From Pseudonocardia sp. CNS-139 (GTDB taxonomy: Bacteria > Actinomycetota > Actinomycetes > Mycobacteriales > Pseudonocardiaceae): 38,891 bases of DNA. This document shows positions 18,025 to 27,889 of this stretch, one piece after another; the first letter of the stretch is position 1; each line of letters begins with the position of its first letter. Under the pieces are notes generated by a model. That model saw only the letters and a program-made list of their open reading frames with translations, did no database searches and was not told the origin of the DNA. The translations under genes were made by a program, and so were the position numbers. The DNA lies in NCBI GenBank assembly GCA_001942415.1, contig MKJX01000211.1, positions 1 through 38,891 on the forward strand. Reading direction: 5' to 3'.

Positions 18025-19344
18025 GTGACGAAGCCGCTGCACCTGATGTGGTTCCTGGCCGGCTACCAGCCGCGGGGGTGGTTCGACCCGCGGTACGGGA
18101 GCGGCCACGACTTCCGCAGGCCGAAGCACTACCTGGAGGGCGCCCAGGCCCTCGAACGCGGCTGCTTCGACGGGATCCTCATCGCCGACCAGCCCTCGAT
18201 CAACAACACCTACAACAGCTCGATCGACGCGCAGCTGCGCAGCGGCAACGAGAGCATCTGCGGCGACCCGCTGCCGCTGCTGACGATGATGGGGGCGGTC
18301 ACCGAGCACCTGGGCCTGGTCGGCACGTACTCGACGACGTTCCACCCGCCGTACCTGCTCGCCCGTCAGCTCAACGCACTCGACCACCTCACCGAGGGCC
18401 GGGCCGGCTGGAACATCGTGACGTCCGGCCGCGTCACCGACGGCCTGAACTTCGGCTTCCCCACCCCGGAGCACGACCACCGCTACGACATGGGCGACGA
18501 GCACGTCGACCTGTGCAAGGCGCTGTGGGAGAGCTGGGAGCCCGACGCCGTGCTGCTCGACCGGGAGAAGGGCGTCTTCGCCGACCCGGCGAAGGTGCAC
18601 CAGGTCGACTTCGAGGGGCGGTACCACCGCTCGCGCGGGCCGCTGTCGTTCCCGCGCTCGCCGCAGGGCGTGCCCGTGCTGGCCCAGGCCGGCGCGTCGC
18701 AGCGCGGCCGCGAGTTCGGCGCCCGCAACGCGGAGCTGATCATGGGCAACCAGAACTCGATCGCCGGGATGAAGGACTACGTGTCCGACGTCAAGAAGCG
18801 CGCGGCCGACCGGTACGACCGCGCGACCCGCATCATGTTCAACATCCAGCCGGTGATCGGCGAGACCCGCGAGGTCGCCGAGGAGCGGCTGCTCGCGCTC
18901 AAGCGGCTCGCCAAGCACCGCGTGTACGTCGACGCCGGGCTCGCGTTCGCCTCCGGCGGCATGAAGACCGACCTCGGGAAGCTCGACCTGGACATCCCGG
19001 TCATGAAGCAGATCGAGGCGATGGACGAGCAGGAGCGGCCGAAGCCGGGCTCGATCCTCTTCCAGTACGCGATGGAGAACCCGAACTTCACTCCCCGCGA
19101 TCTCGCCGAGCGCGAAGGCCTCAAGATGACGCTGCCGATCGTCGGCACGGCCGAGGAGGTCGCCGACCGGATGTGCGAGATCGCCGAGGAGACCGGCGCG
19201 GACGGATTCATGTTCCGCGAGACGCTGCACCCGGGATACGTCGCCGACATCGTCGACGGGCTGGTGCCCGCTCTTCAGCGGCGCGGGGCGATGCGCACCG
19301 AGTACGCCGGGAAGACGTTCCGCGAGATTCTCAACGAGTACTGA
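18025..19344 (+). CDS. LLM-class flavin-dependent monooxygenase (NtaA/SnaA/DszA family), copy 1
   Basis: This is the oxygenase component of a two-component FMNH2-dependent monooxygenase, intact at 439 residues. Family hallmarks are ERGCFDGILIADQ, LARQLNALDHLTEGRAGWNI, VTSGRVTDGLNFG and RYHRSRGPLSFPRSPQG. VLAQAGASQRGREFGARNAE and FRETLHPGYVADIVDGLVP-type text near the C-terminus follow. Such enzymes need reduced flavin from a partner reductase, which is not in the window. Known relatives oxidise nitrilotriacetate, EDTA, sulfones or pristinamycin. GTG at 18025 is preceded by GGGAG. It differs clearly from the three MFH-type paralogues at 28869-34701. A RidA-like gene and an MFS gene follow on the same strand. 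Confidence 0.9.
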   Translation: MTKPLHLMWFLAGYQPRGWFDPRYGSGHDFRRPKHYLEGAQALERGCFDGILIADQPSINNTYNSSIDAQLRSGNESICGDPLPLLTMMGAVTEHLGLVGTYSTTFHPPYLLARQLNALDHLTEGRAGWNIVTSGRVTDGLNFGFPTPEHDHRYDMGDEHVDLCKALWESWEPDAVLLDREKGVFADPAKVHQVDFEGRYHRSRGPLSFPRSPQGVPVLAQAGASQRGREFGARNAELIMGNQNSIAGMKDYVSDVKKRAADRYDRATRIMFNIQPVIGETREVAEERLLALKRLAKHRVYVDAGLAFASGGMKTDLGKLDLDIPVMKQIEAMDEQERPKPGSILFQYAMENPNFTPRDLAEREGLKMTLPIVGTAEEVADRMCEIAEETGADGFMFRETLHPGYVADIVDGLVPALQRRGAMRTEYAGKTFREILNEY

Positions 19345-19413
19345 TCGCACCCCCGTTCCGGTCGGCTCGGTCCGCAGTTCGAGATTCGTTCGAGATACGA
19401 AAGCAGGTACCCC

Positions 19414-19780
19414 ATGCCGTCGTCCGCTCCCCAGGTGCGACCGATGTCGAAGGTCCGCGAGGCCGGCGGGCTCGTGTTCGTCTCCGGGACCGTCGGGGCC
19501 CGTGACGGGCGCATCGTCGAGGGCGGGATCGAGGCCCAGCTCGCGCAGGTCGTGGCCAACATCGGGACGGCGCTGGCCGGCGCGGGGCGGACCTGCGCGA
19601 CGTCGTCCGCTGCTTCTGCGTCCTCACCGACGCGAGCCTGCTCCCGGCGTTCAACGCCGCCTACGGGGAGCTGTTCGCCGACGTGGAGCCGAAGCCGACG
19701 CGCACGACGGTCATCGCGGGGCTGCCGAACCCCGACGCCTCGTGGAGATCGAGGCGGTGGCCTCGCCCGGCCCGGCCTGA
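19414..19780 (+). CDS. RidA family enamine/imine deaminase (frameshifted)
   Basis: This is a small trimer-forming RidA/YjgF/Rut-C type protein that hydrolyses reactive enamines or imines to ketones and ammonia. The pattern is seen across three frames: EAGGLVFVSGTVGARDGRIV, LAQVVANIGTALAGAG, then DVVRCFCVLTDASLLPAFNA, AAYGELFADVEPKPTRTTV and finally VEIEAVASPGPA. Two single-base losses, near 19588 and 19738, account for the shifts and give about 122 residues, the family size. PTRTTV carries the conserved Arg of the active site. Placement behind a monooxygenase suggests detoxification of an imine released by oxidative C-N cleavage, as RutC does beside RutA; this is inference. Confidence 0.85.
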
Positions 19781-19781
19781 C

Positions 19782-21244
19782 GTGCGGGAACCCGCTCCGG
19801 CGGCGCCGCCCGCCGCCTCCTGGACGCCGGCGGTCGTCGCGTGCCTCGTGCAGTTCATGATCCTGGTGAACGTCACCGTCGTGAACGTGGCGCTCGTGGT
19901 CGTCGAGTCCGGGCTGGGACTGAACGTCTCCGCGCTGCAGTGGATCGCGGCCGGATATCCGCTGGCCTACGGCCTGGTCGTCATCCCGGCCGGGCGTCTC
20001 GGCGACGTCCTGGGCCGGCGGGTCATGGTCGCGCTCGGGCTGGCCGTGTTCGTCGCCGGCTGCGTGGTCGGCGGGCTCGCCTGGGACGGGTGGTCGATCG
20101 TCGCGGCCCGGCTGTTGCAGGGCACCGCGGCGGGGATCCTCAACCCGCAGGCGCTGAGCATGCTCGGCGACAACTACGTCGGCGAGCGCCGGACCAGCGC
20201 GTTCGCGATGTTCGGCGCGACCGTCGGGGTCGCGACGGCGCTCGGGCCGGCGCTCGGCGGGCTGCTGCTCGAGGCGGGCGGCACCAGTCCCGACGGCTGG
20301 CGGATCCTGTTCTGGTCCAACCTCCCGCTGGCCGCGGTGCTGCTCGTCGCGACGCGGCGGGTGCGGTTCGCGCCGCGCCCGCGCGGGTCGTTCGACCTGG
20401 ATCCGGTGGGCCTCGTCCTGGTGGGCCTCGGGGTGGTCGGGCTGATCGCCCCGTTCGTCGGGATGACGCCCGGTCCGGAGTGGACGGCGCTCGCGGTCGC
20501 GGTCGCGGTGGCGGCGCTGCTGGCGCCTTCGGCTGGGAGCGGTGGTACGCGGCCCGCGGGCGGCGCCCGATCCTCGACCCGGCGCTGCTCGCCGGGGCCG
20601 GGTTCCGCAACGGGGTGCTGGTCGGCGGGGCGTACATGGCGGCGCTGTCGGCGTTCAGCCTCGTCTTCTCGCTGTACCTGCAGTTCGTGCTCGACCTGCG
20701 GCCGCTCGCGGTCGGCCTGATGATGATCCCGTTCGCGCTCGGCTCGGCCGTGTCCCCGGTGTTCGGACGGCGGCACGTCACCCGCAGCGGGCGGACCGTC
20801 GTGATCTGGGGCGCCGCGGTGGTGATCGCCGGCTGGGGCCTCGGCGGGGTCGTCGCCTGGTTCGCGACCGGGACGGCGTTCCTGGTGCTCATCGGGTGCA
20901 CGCAGCTGGTCGCCGGACTCGGGGCCGGGCTCGTGCTGAGCCCGAACCAGAACCTGACCCTCGACGCGGTCGACCCCCGGACGATGGGCGCCGCCGGGGG
21001 CGTGCTGCAGGCCGTGCAGCGGCTCGGCTCGACGGTCGGGACCTCGGTGGGCACCGCCGCGTACTTCGCCGCGGCGGCCGGCCTCACGGGCGCCGCAGCG
21101 GCCGGCGGCGCCGGGGCGGGCCACGTGCTGGCGATCCCGACGGCCGTCGCCGTGGCGTTCGCGCTCGTCGTTCTCGCGCTGAGCTGGCGCGACGCCCGGC
21201 GGGCCCGGGAATCGCCGGAGAAATCGAACGCCGTCCCCGTGTGA
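19782..21244 (+). CDS. MFS transporter, DHA2 (EmrB/QacA-like) family (frameshifted)
   Basis: This is a membrane drug/proton antiporter-type protein of about 487 residues. The N-terminal half has the DHA motifs VNVTVVNVALVVVESGLGLN, LQWIAAGYPLAYGLVVIPAG and GRLGDVLGRRVMVALGLAVF (motif A), followed by LGPALGGLLLE (motif C). A lost base near 20528 moves the C-terminal half to another frame (WERWYAARGRRPILDPALL onward), with LGAGLVLSPNQNLTLDAVD near the end. The GTG at 19782 starts right after the RidA stop. It may export a toxic product of the locus or an unrelated compound. Confidence 0.88.
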
Positions 21245-21477
21245 CATGCGGCACGGACGCCACGAAAGGGTGGATGAGTTACCCGGAGTTAAAGCCCGGA
21301 GAGTGGGCACGAAACAGCAGTCGAAGACGATTGACACAACGATGCGAAGCTGCGCTGCATCTGGTTGTCGGGGAGCATGCGGACCATCGTCGTAGCTGTA
21401 CCGAACGGCCAGAGAATGGCCGGAACCACGCCCGGTGACGCCGGACGAATCGGTGTGCGCGACCAGAGGAGAAAAGG
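21245..21477 (+). other. Intergenic leader of importer operon 2, with Cys-rich mini-ORF
   Basis: This 233-bp stretch precedes the solute-binding protein and is less GC-rich than its surroundings. TTGACA (21331-21336) is a perfect -35 hexamer, but no TANNNT lies at the right distance. Directly behind it, an ATG at 21342 opens a 17-codon frame ending at 21395 with cysteines at codons 4, 9 and 13 and no ribosome-binding site. It could be a leader peptide or chance. No terminator or riboswitch is recognised. Confidence 0.35.
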
Positions 21478-23014
21478 ATGTTGCGTCGTTCACGACGCCC
21501 GTGGCTCGTACCGCTCGCCCTCGCTGCGCTCCTGACGCTCGCGGGGTGTGCCACCACCGGGGGCGGCGCGGCCGGCCCGGCGGAGCAGGACCTGCACGTC
21601 GCGCTCGGCGCGCTGCCGAGCTCCGGCGACCCCGACGTCGACAGCAGCCTGATGGCCTCGGCCGTCTACGACGGGATCTACGACCCGCTCGTCAAGCTCG
21701 TCGACGGCCAGCTCGTCCCCGCGCTCGCCACGGAGTGGACCGCGGTCGACGACCTGACCTGGGACATCACCCTGCGCGAGAACGTGAGGTTCAGCGACGG
21801 CAGCGACTGGACCGCCGAGGTCGCCGCCTGGAACCTCACCCGAACGCTCGACCCGGCGACCAAGTCGACCAGGGCCACCGGCGTCGCCGGCATCGCGTCG
21901 GTCGAGGCGGTGGGCCCGACGCTCCTGCGCATCCACACCAAGCGCCGAACGCCGGCCTGATGCGCCAGCTGCTCAACCAGTACATGAAGTCCGAGCAGTC
22001 CTTCACGAGCCTCGGCGCCGGGTTCGCCACGGCACCGGTCGGCACCGGCCCGTTCACGGTCTCGGAGTGGGCCAAGGACGAGCGCGTTGCGCTCGTGCGC
22101 AACGACGCCTACTGGGGCGCGTCCCGAAGCTCGCCTCGCTGACGTTCAGCCAGGTCCCGGACGCGAGCACGCGCATGGCCCAGCTGCAGACCGGGGAGGC
22201 CGACGTCGTCTACGAGATCCCGCCGGAGCAGGCCCCGACGCTGGCCGGCGACGACGTGGCCATCGTGAACGTCCCGCTCGCCCAGACCCTGGTGCTCTAC
22301 CTGCGCAACAACCAGAACAGCCCGCTCGACGACCCGCGGGTCCGCCAGGCGATCGCCTACGGGCTCGACGTCGACGCCATCGCCAGGGCGACGCTCGGCG
22401 ACTACGCCAAGCTGCCGGTCAGCGGCGGCATCGCGGTCGACGGGTCCTTCGGCTACAACCCGGACCTCGCGGCGTACCCGCACGACCCGGACAGGGCGAA
22501 GCAGCTGCTCGCCGAGGCCGGCTACCCGGACGGTTTCACCGTGCAGTTCGACGCGACGCAGGGCCGCTACGCCAAGGACCGCGACGCCGCGCAGATCGTC
22601 GCCAGCCAGCTCGCCGAGATCGGCATCACGGTCAACGTCAACTTCATGGAGTCGGGGCTCTACCTGTCGAAGCTGTTCAGCTCGGCGCTCTCGCCGATGT
22701 TCATGATGGGCCAGAACTCGGCGCCGACCTACGACAACGGCACGAGCTTCAGCTCGATCTGCACCGGCCCGATCCAGGCGTCGAACGCCGAGCCGTGGCT
22801 CTGCGACACCAGCAACCAGCTGCGCTCGGTCTTCGACGACGCCCAGCGCCGGCAGATGATCTTCGAGCTGGACCGGTTCCGGCACGACCAGGCCTACATC
22901 GTGCAGCTCTTCCAGCTGCCCGGGATCTACGGGATCAGCACCAAGGTGCAGGGGCTGCAGATGGAGCCGGACTACAGCTTCCGGGACTACCTCGCCGTCG
23001 AGCTGACGGGCTGA
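21478..23014 (+). CDS. Family-5 ABC solute-binding lipoprotein (frameshifted)
   Basis: This is the receptor of the second Dpp/Opp-type importer. The signal peptide ends in a perfect lipobox LAGC (C24). SBP_bac_5 features are TWDITLRENVRFSDGSDWTA, GTGPFTVSEW, NQNSPLDDPRVRQAIAYGLD and FGYNPDLAAYPHDPDRAKQL. Losses of one base near 21945 (HTK to APNAGLM) and near 22120 (YWG to RVPKLASLTF) split it. Restored length is about 512 residues. AGGAGAAAAGG directly precedes the ATG, a strong ribosome-binding site. The family binds peptides, nickel, opines, glutathione and similar compounds, so the ligand is not predictable. The downstream genes complete a five-gene importer. Confidence 0.88.
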
Positions 23015-23039
23015 CGGGGCCTGCGGGAAGGGACGCGTG

Positions 23040-23965
23040 ATGCTCCGCTACGCGCTGGTCAGGGTGTTCCAGATCGTCGTCACGGTCTGGGGTGTCACGA
23101 CCGTGCTGTTCTTCGTGATGCGGCTGGCCGGCGACCCGTCGGCGCTGTTCATGAACGAGCAGACCACGCCGGAGCAGGCGGTCCAGATCCGGCAGTCGCT
23201 GGGTCTGGACCGTCCACTGGCGGCGCAGTACCTGCAGTTCCTCGGCAACGCGGCCGTGGGCGACTTCGGGGTGAGCCTGCGGTCCGGCGAGCCGGCGATG
23301 GCGGCGGCCCTGGACCGGATCGGCGCGACGTTCGAGCTCGCCGTCGTGGGGCTGGCGCTGTCGGTGCTGGTGGGCGTGCCGCTGGGGATCCTCGCCGCCA
23401 TGAACCGGGGCCGCCTGGTCGACCGCGCCGCGACGGCGGTCTCGGTCTTCGTCGAGGGCATCCCGACCTTCCTGCTCGCGATCGTGCTGATCGGGGTCTT
23501 CGCGGTCGGCCTGCGCCTGTTCCCGGTGGCGGGCGCGGGCACCGTCGCGCACCTCGTGCTGCCGGCGGTCGCGCTGGCCGGCTACAGCCTCGCCCGGTTC
23601 ACCCGGATGACGCGTTCAGTGATGCTCGAGACCCTCGGCCAGGACTACGTCCGCACCGCGCGCGCCAAGGGCCAGCGCGAGCTGCTCGTCGTCGGGCGAC
23701 ACGCGCTCAAGAACGCCGCGATCCCGATCGTCACGACGATCGGCCTGACGTTCACCGGGTTCGTCTCCGGGCCGTCGTCATCGAGACGATCTTCGCGTGG
23801 CCGGGGATCGGGCGGTTGACGATCACCGCGGTCGGGCAGCGCGACTACCCGGTCGTCCAGGCCGCGGCCTTCCTCATCGCGCTGCTCACGGTCGCGTCCA
23901 CGTTCCTCACCGACCTGACCTACGCAGCGCTCGACCCCCGCGTGCGAAAGGGGCAGAAGGCATGA
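23040..23965 (+). CDS. DppB-type ABC permease (frameshifted)
   Basis: This is the first membrane subunit of importer 2, about 308 residues. The conserved opening LVRVFQIVVTVWGVTTVLFF is followed by RLAGDPSALFMNEQTTPEQA and LGLDRPLAAQYLQFL, typical of DppB. The coupling loop is DYVRTARAKGQRELLVVGRH. The frame breaks near 23772, just before VVIETIFAWPGIGRLTITAV, and one base restores it. It ends in ALDPRVRKGQKA with the stop overlapping the next ATG (ATGA). An alternative GTG lies at 23037, one codon earlier; GAAGGGA suits either start. Confidence 0.88.
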
Positions 23966-24913
23966 CGATCCGCACCGGAGAGGCCGCGCCGGCGGTCTCG
24001 GCCGCGGTGCCCGACCCGCCGGCCGCCGGCCCGCCGCCCGGCGACGCGGCGGCACCGCGCGCGGGGCCCGCCCGAGGCGCTGGTGGCGGCGCGGGTGGGC
24101 GGTCCCGGTGATCTGCGGCGCCGTCATCGCGGCCGCGGTGGTCGTGGCGCTCGCGGCTCCGCTGCTCGCGCCCTACGACCCGAACGCCTCGGTGCTGGAG
24201 GACAAGCTGCTGCCCCCGGCGTGGGAGGGCGGCGGGTCCGCCGCCCACCTGTTCGGCACCGACTCGGTCGCCGCGACATCCTCAGCCGGGTCATCCACGG
24301 CGCCCGGGTGAGCATGTTCGTCGGCGCGGCCGGCGTGCTGTTCTCCACCGTCGCCGGGGTGACCCTCGGGCTCGTCGCCGGCTACGCCCGGGGCTGGGTC
24401 GACCGGGTGTTCGTCACGGTCGCCGACATCCAGCTCGCCTTCCCGTTCCTCGTGCTGGCCGTCGTCATCGTCGCCGCGACCGGCACCAGCCTGGCCAACG
24501 TCCTGCTGGTGCTCACGCTCAGCGGCTGGGTGCTGTTCGGCCGGGTGGTGCGCGCCGAGGTGCTCAGCCTGCGCGAGTCGGAGTTCGTGCTGGCCGGTCG
24601 CGCGCTGGGGGCGAGCAGCGTCCGGCTGATGTTCGACACGATCCTGCCCAACGTCTGGTCCTCGGTGATCGTGATCGCGACGTTCACCTTCGCCCAGCTC
24701 GTGATGCTGGAGGCGTCGCTGTCGTTCCTCGGCGTCGGCCTGCCGCCGTCGGTCCCGACCTGGGGCGGGATGATCGAGAACGGCCGCGAGCTGATCGGCA
24801 TCGCGTGGTGGGTGACCGCGGTGCCCGCCGTCGTGCTCGTGGTCGTCGTCCTCGCGGTGAACATCCTCGGCGACTGGCTGCGCGACCGGCTCGACCCCAG
24901 GTTGCAGCTGTGA
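23962..24913 (+). CDS. DppC-type ABC permease (frameshifted)
   Basis: This is the second membrane subunit of importer 2, about 317 residues. A Pro/Ala-rich N-terminus precedes RWWRRGWAVPVICGAVIAAA. APLLAPYDPNASVLEDKLLP and HLFGTDSVGRDILSRVIHGA-type text follow, the latter diagnostic of DppC, then LGASSVRLMFDTILPNV and SFLGVGLPPSVPTWGGMIEN. Two single-base losses, near 24075 and 24270, spread the protein over three frames. About 35 nt lie between its stop and the first ATPase, with GGAGGAGGA before that ATG. Confidence 0.87.
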
Positions 24914-24948
24914 GCACTCGATGCCGGACGGCTCCGGAGGAGGACCCC

Positions 24949-25945
24949 ATGACCGCACCCGCGCTGCTCGACGTCGCGGGCCTGACGACGCAGTTCTCGA
25001 CCAGGGCCGGGACGGTGACGGCGGTGGACGGGGTGTCGTTCCGGGTGGACGAGGGCGAGCTCGTCGCGCTCGTCGGCGAGAGCGGCTCCGGCAAGAGCGT
25101 CACGGCGCTCTCGCTGATGCAGCTGCTCGACGCCGGGCACGGGCGGGTCGTCGGCGGCCGCGTGCGGTTCGCCGGACGCGACCTGCTCGGCCTGTCGCGC
25201 GCGCAGCTGCGCGCGGTGCGCGGCAACGAGATCGCGATGGTGTTCCAGGACCCGATGACCACCCTGAACCCGGTGCTGCGCGTCGGCGCCCAGATCGCCG
25301 AGTCGCTCCTGCTGCACGGGCGCGCGACCTCCCGCAGGGCCGCTGCGGCCGCCGCCGTCGAGCTGCTGGAGCTGGTCGGGATCGCCTCGCCCGCCACCCG
25401 CGCGCGCGAGTACCCCTACCAGCTCTCCGGCGGGATGCGCCAGCGCGTCGTGATCGCGATGGCGCTGGCCTGCTCGCCGCGGCTGCTCATCGCCGACGAG
25501 CCGACCACCGCACTCGACGTCACGGTCCAGGCCGGGATCATCGACCTGATCCAGCGGCTGCGCCGCGAGCTGGGCATGGCCGTCCTGCTCATCACCCACG
25601 ACCTGGGGGTGGTGGCCGGGGTCGCCGACCGGGTCAACGTCATGTACGCGGGCGGATCGTCGAGACCGGCACCGTACGCGAGGTGTTCACCGCTGCGCGG
25701 CACCCGTACACGCAGGGCCTGCTCGCGTCCGTGCCGCGCATGCTCGGCCCCACCGGCCCGCTGCGCCGATCCGCGGGATCCGCCCCGGCTCACCGGCGCT
25801 GCCGGCGGGCTGCCCCTTCGCCCCGCGCTGCGACCACGCCGTCGAACGGTGCGGCGTCGAACGGCCGGTGCTCGAACCGGAGACCGGCGGCCACCGCGCC
25901 GCGTGCTGGGTGCGCCCGGCCGGCGCGCCGGGACGGGCGGCGTGA
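24949..25945 (+). CDS. DppD-type ABC ATPase (frameshifted)
   Basis: This ATPase energises importer 2, with about 332 residues after repair. Walker A is GESGSGKSV, the Q-loop is MVFQDPMTTLNPVLRVG, the signature is LSGGMRQRVVIAMAL, Walker B is LLIADEPTTALDVTVQ and the H-loop is LITHDLGVVAG. The oligopeptide-type C-terminal domain has the cysteine pattern GCPFAPRC..C..C, which in some relatives holds an iron-sulfur cluster. Shifts near 25660 (VMYAG to RIVETGTVREVF) and 25780 (GPLRRI to RGIRPGSPALPAG) are each repaired by one base. The stop overlaps the GTG of the next ATPase. Confidence 0.88.
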
Positions 25946-26934
25946 GCGGCGGGCTGCTCCTCGACGTCCGGGACCTGGAGGTGAGCTTCCCCGGGCCCCG
26001 CGGGCGCCGCTCGGGACGGGTGCACGCGGTCGACGGCGTCTCGTTCACGATCGACGCGGGCGAGACCCTCGGGCTGGTCGGCGAGTCCGGCTGCGGGAAG
26101 TCGACCACCGGACGGGCCGTCGTCGGGCTGCAGGCGGCCACCGGCGGCACGGTCGACTACCGCGGCCGCGACGTCACCCGGGCCCGGGGCACCGAGCTGC
26201 GGGCGCTGCGCCGCGAGCTGCAGATCGTCTTCCAGGACCCGTACGCGACGCTCAACCCGCGGAAGACGGTCGGCCGGATCCTCGCCGAGCCGTTCGCCAT
26301 CCACGGCCTGCTGCGCGGGCGCGACGAGCGCCGGGACCGCGTCGCGGAGCTGCTCGCCCTCGTCGGGCTCGGCACCGACGCGGTCGAGCGCTACCCGCAC
26401 GAGTTCTCCGGCGGCCAGCGCCAGCGGATCGGCATCGCCCGGGCGCTCGCGCTCGAACCGCAACTGGTCATCTGCGACGAGCCCGTCTCGTCGCTGGACG
26501 TCTCGATCCAGGCGCAGATCGTCAACCTGTTCGGCGAGCTGAAGGCCCGGCTCGGCCTGGCCTACCTGTTCATCGCGCACGACCTCGCCGTGGTGCGCCA
26601 CATCTCCGACCGGGTCGCGGTGATGTACCTCGGGCGGGTCGTGGAGCTCGCACCCACGGCCGAGCTGTTCGGCCGGCCCCTGCACCCGTACACGAAGGCG
26701 CTCATGTCGGCGGTGCCGGTGCCCGACCCCGACATCGAGGCCCGCCGCGAGCGGATCGTCCTCGACGGCGAGCTGCCCAGCCCGTCCGCGGTACCGCCCG
26801 GCTGCCGCTTCCACGGCCGCTGCCCGTGGGCCACGGACGTGTGCCGCACGGAGGACCCGGAGCCCGTCGACACCGGCGGCGGGCACCAGGTCGCGTGCCA
26901 CCACTGGGCGCAGCTCGCCGACGAGGCCGCATGA
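25942..26934 (+). CDS. DppF-type ABC ATPase
   Basis: This is the second ATPase of importer 2, intact at 330 residues. Walker A is GESGCGKST, the Q-loop is IVFQDPYATLNPRKTVG, the signature is FSGGQRQRIGIARAL, Walker B is LVICDEPVSSLDVSIQ and the H-loop is FIAHDLAVVRH. The C-terminal oligopeptide/dipeptide domain ends GCRFHGRCPWATDVC with a further Cys near the end. The GTG at 25942 overlaps the previous stop by 4 bp. Together with the preceding four genes it makes a complete SBP-permease-permease-ATPase-ATPase importer. Confidence 0.93.
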   Translation: MSGGLLLDVRDLEVSFPGPRGRRSGRVHAVDGVSFTIDAGETLGLVGESGCGKSTTGRAVVGLQAATGGTVDYRGRDVTRARGTELRALRRELQIVFQDPYATLNPRKTVGRILAEPFAIHGLLRGRDERRDRVAELLALVGLGTDAVERYPHEFSGGQRQRIGIARALALEPQLVICDEPVSSLDVSIQAQIVNLFGELKARLGLAYLFIAHDLAVVRHISDRVAVMYLGRVVELAPTAELFGRPLHPYTKALMSAVPVPDPDIEARRERIVLDGELPSPSAVPPGCRFHGRCPWATDVCRTEDPEPVDTGGGHQVACHHWAQLADEAA

Positions 26935-27034
26935 GGGCCGCCGACCGGCGGACACGGCGTGATCCGCGTCCGGTGCCGGGTAGTGTGCGAGGTCCGCGCC
27001 GGAGGCCGGACGAGAGCTGCGAGAGAGTCGGACA

Positions 27035-27858
27035 GTGACGAACACGGGCGCCGGACGCGTGCTGCGGACCGGTGACGGGACGACGGGGCGGACGACCGTC
27101 AAGGCGTCGACGAGATCATCAACACGATCCGCTCCGAGATCTTCGCCGGCCGGCTCGCGCAGGGCGAGCGGCTGCCGAACGAGAAGGAGATCGCGCGGCA
27201 GTTCGCGGTGAGCCAGCCGACGGTGCGCGAGGCCATCCGGGTGCTGGAGGCCACCGGGTTCGTCCGGGTCGAGCACGGCCGCGGCACGTTCGTCCACGGC
27301 GGCGTGCAGCACTTCATCGCCCGGTCCCTGGAGACGCTGCTGGAGCTGGAGCACGTCGGCATCGTCGAGGTGCACGAGGTGCGCACCGCGCTGGCCCAGT
27401 TCTCCATCGCCCAGGCCGCGCAGCGCGCCTCGGCGGACGACCTCGCCGAGGTCGAGCGCCGGCACGAGGCCATCGTCGCGCTCAGCGGGGACGAGGACAC
27501 GTACGTGATCGCCGACGCGATCATCGCGTTCCACGTCGCGGTCTCCCGGGCGGCCCACAACCCGCTGCTGCTCGCGCTGGAGACGTTCCTCATCCGCATC
27601 ATCGTCGACTTCATGGTGAAGGCCGTGCTGGAGGGCTACACGGAGAACTGGATCGACACCGTCCGGATGCGGATCCCGCAGCGGGAGGCCATCCTCAACG
27701 CGCTCCGCTCGCGCGACGCCGACCGCTCCCTCGCCGTGACCAACTCCTACCTCGACAGCCAGCGCGCGGCGTTCCTGCGGAACAAGGGCATCAACTCGCT
27801 CCGGCTGGCGAACCCGGGCGCGCTGCGCCTGGTGTCCACGGCGGTCGTCCGGCAGTAG
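27035..27858 (+). CDS. GntR-family regulator, FadR/FCD subfamily (frameshifted near start)
   Basis: This is a ligand-responsive DNA-binding repressor, probably of this catabolic locus. The winged helix-turn-helix spans INTIRSEIFAGRLAQGERLP, NEKEIARQFAVSQPTVREAI and GFVRVEHGRGTFVHGG. An all-helical FCD effector domain follows, with AFHVAVSRAAHNPLLLALE supplying the metal/ligand histidines. The GTG at 27035 opens in another frame; a lost G near 27103 (AAGGCGTC for AAGGGCGTC) joins VKGVDEIINTIRSE. The repaired length is 274. TAGTGT at 26981-26986 is a possible -10 of its own promoter, 100 bp after the importer. NtaR of nitrilotriacetate loci is also a GntR protein. Confidence 0.87.
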
Positions 27859-27889
27859 GCGGGAGGGCACCGCGCCCGGCCCGCGTTCC

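Noticed and set aside
18025..19780. RutA/RutC pyrimidine-degradation pair (monooxygenase 1 plus RidA)
   Set aside because: The oxygenase has NtaA/SnaA/DszA-type motifs rather than RutA ones, and no other rut gene is present. Only the functional analogy is kept.
27859..27889. Intrinsic terminator between the convergent GntR and aldo/keto reductase genes
   Set aside because: Only a 4-bp GGGC/GCCC stem without a U-tract can be drawn.
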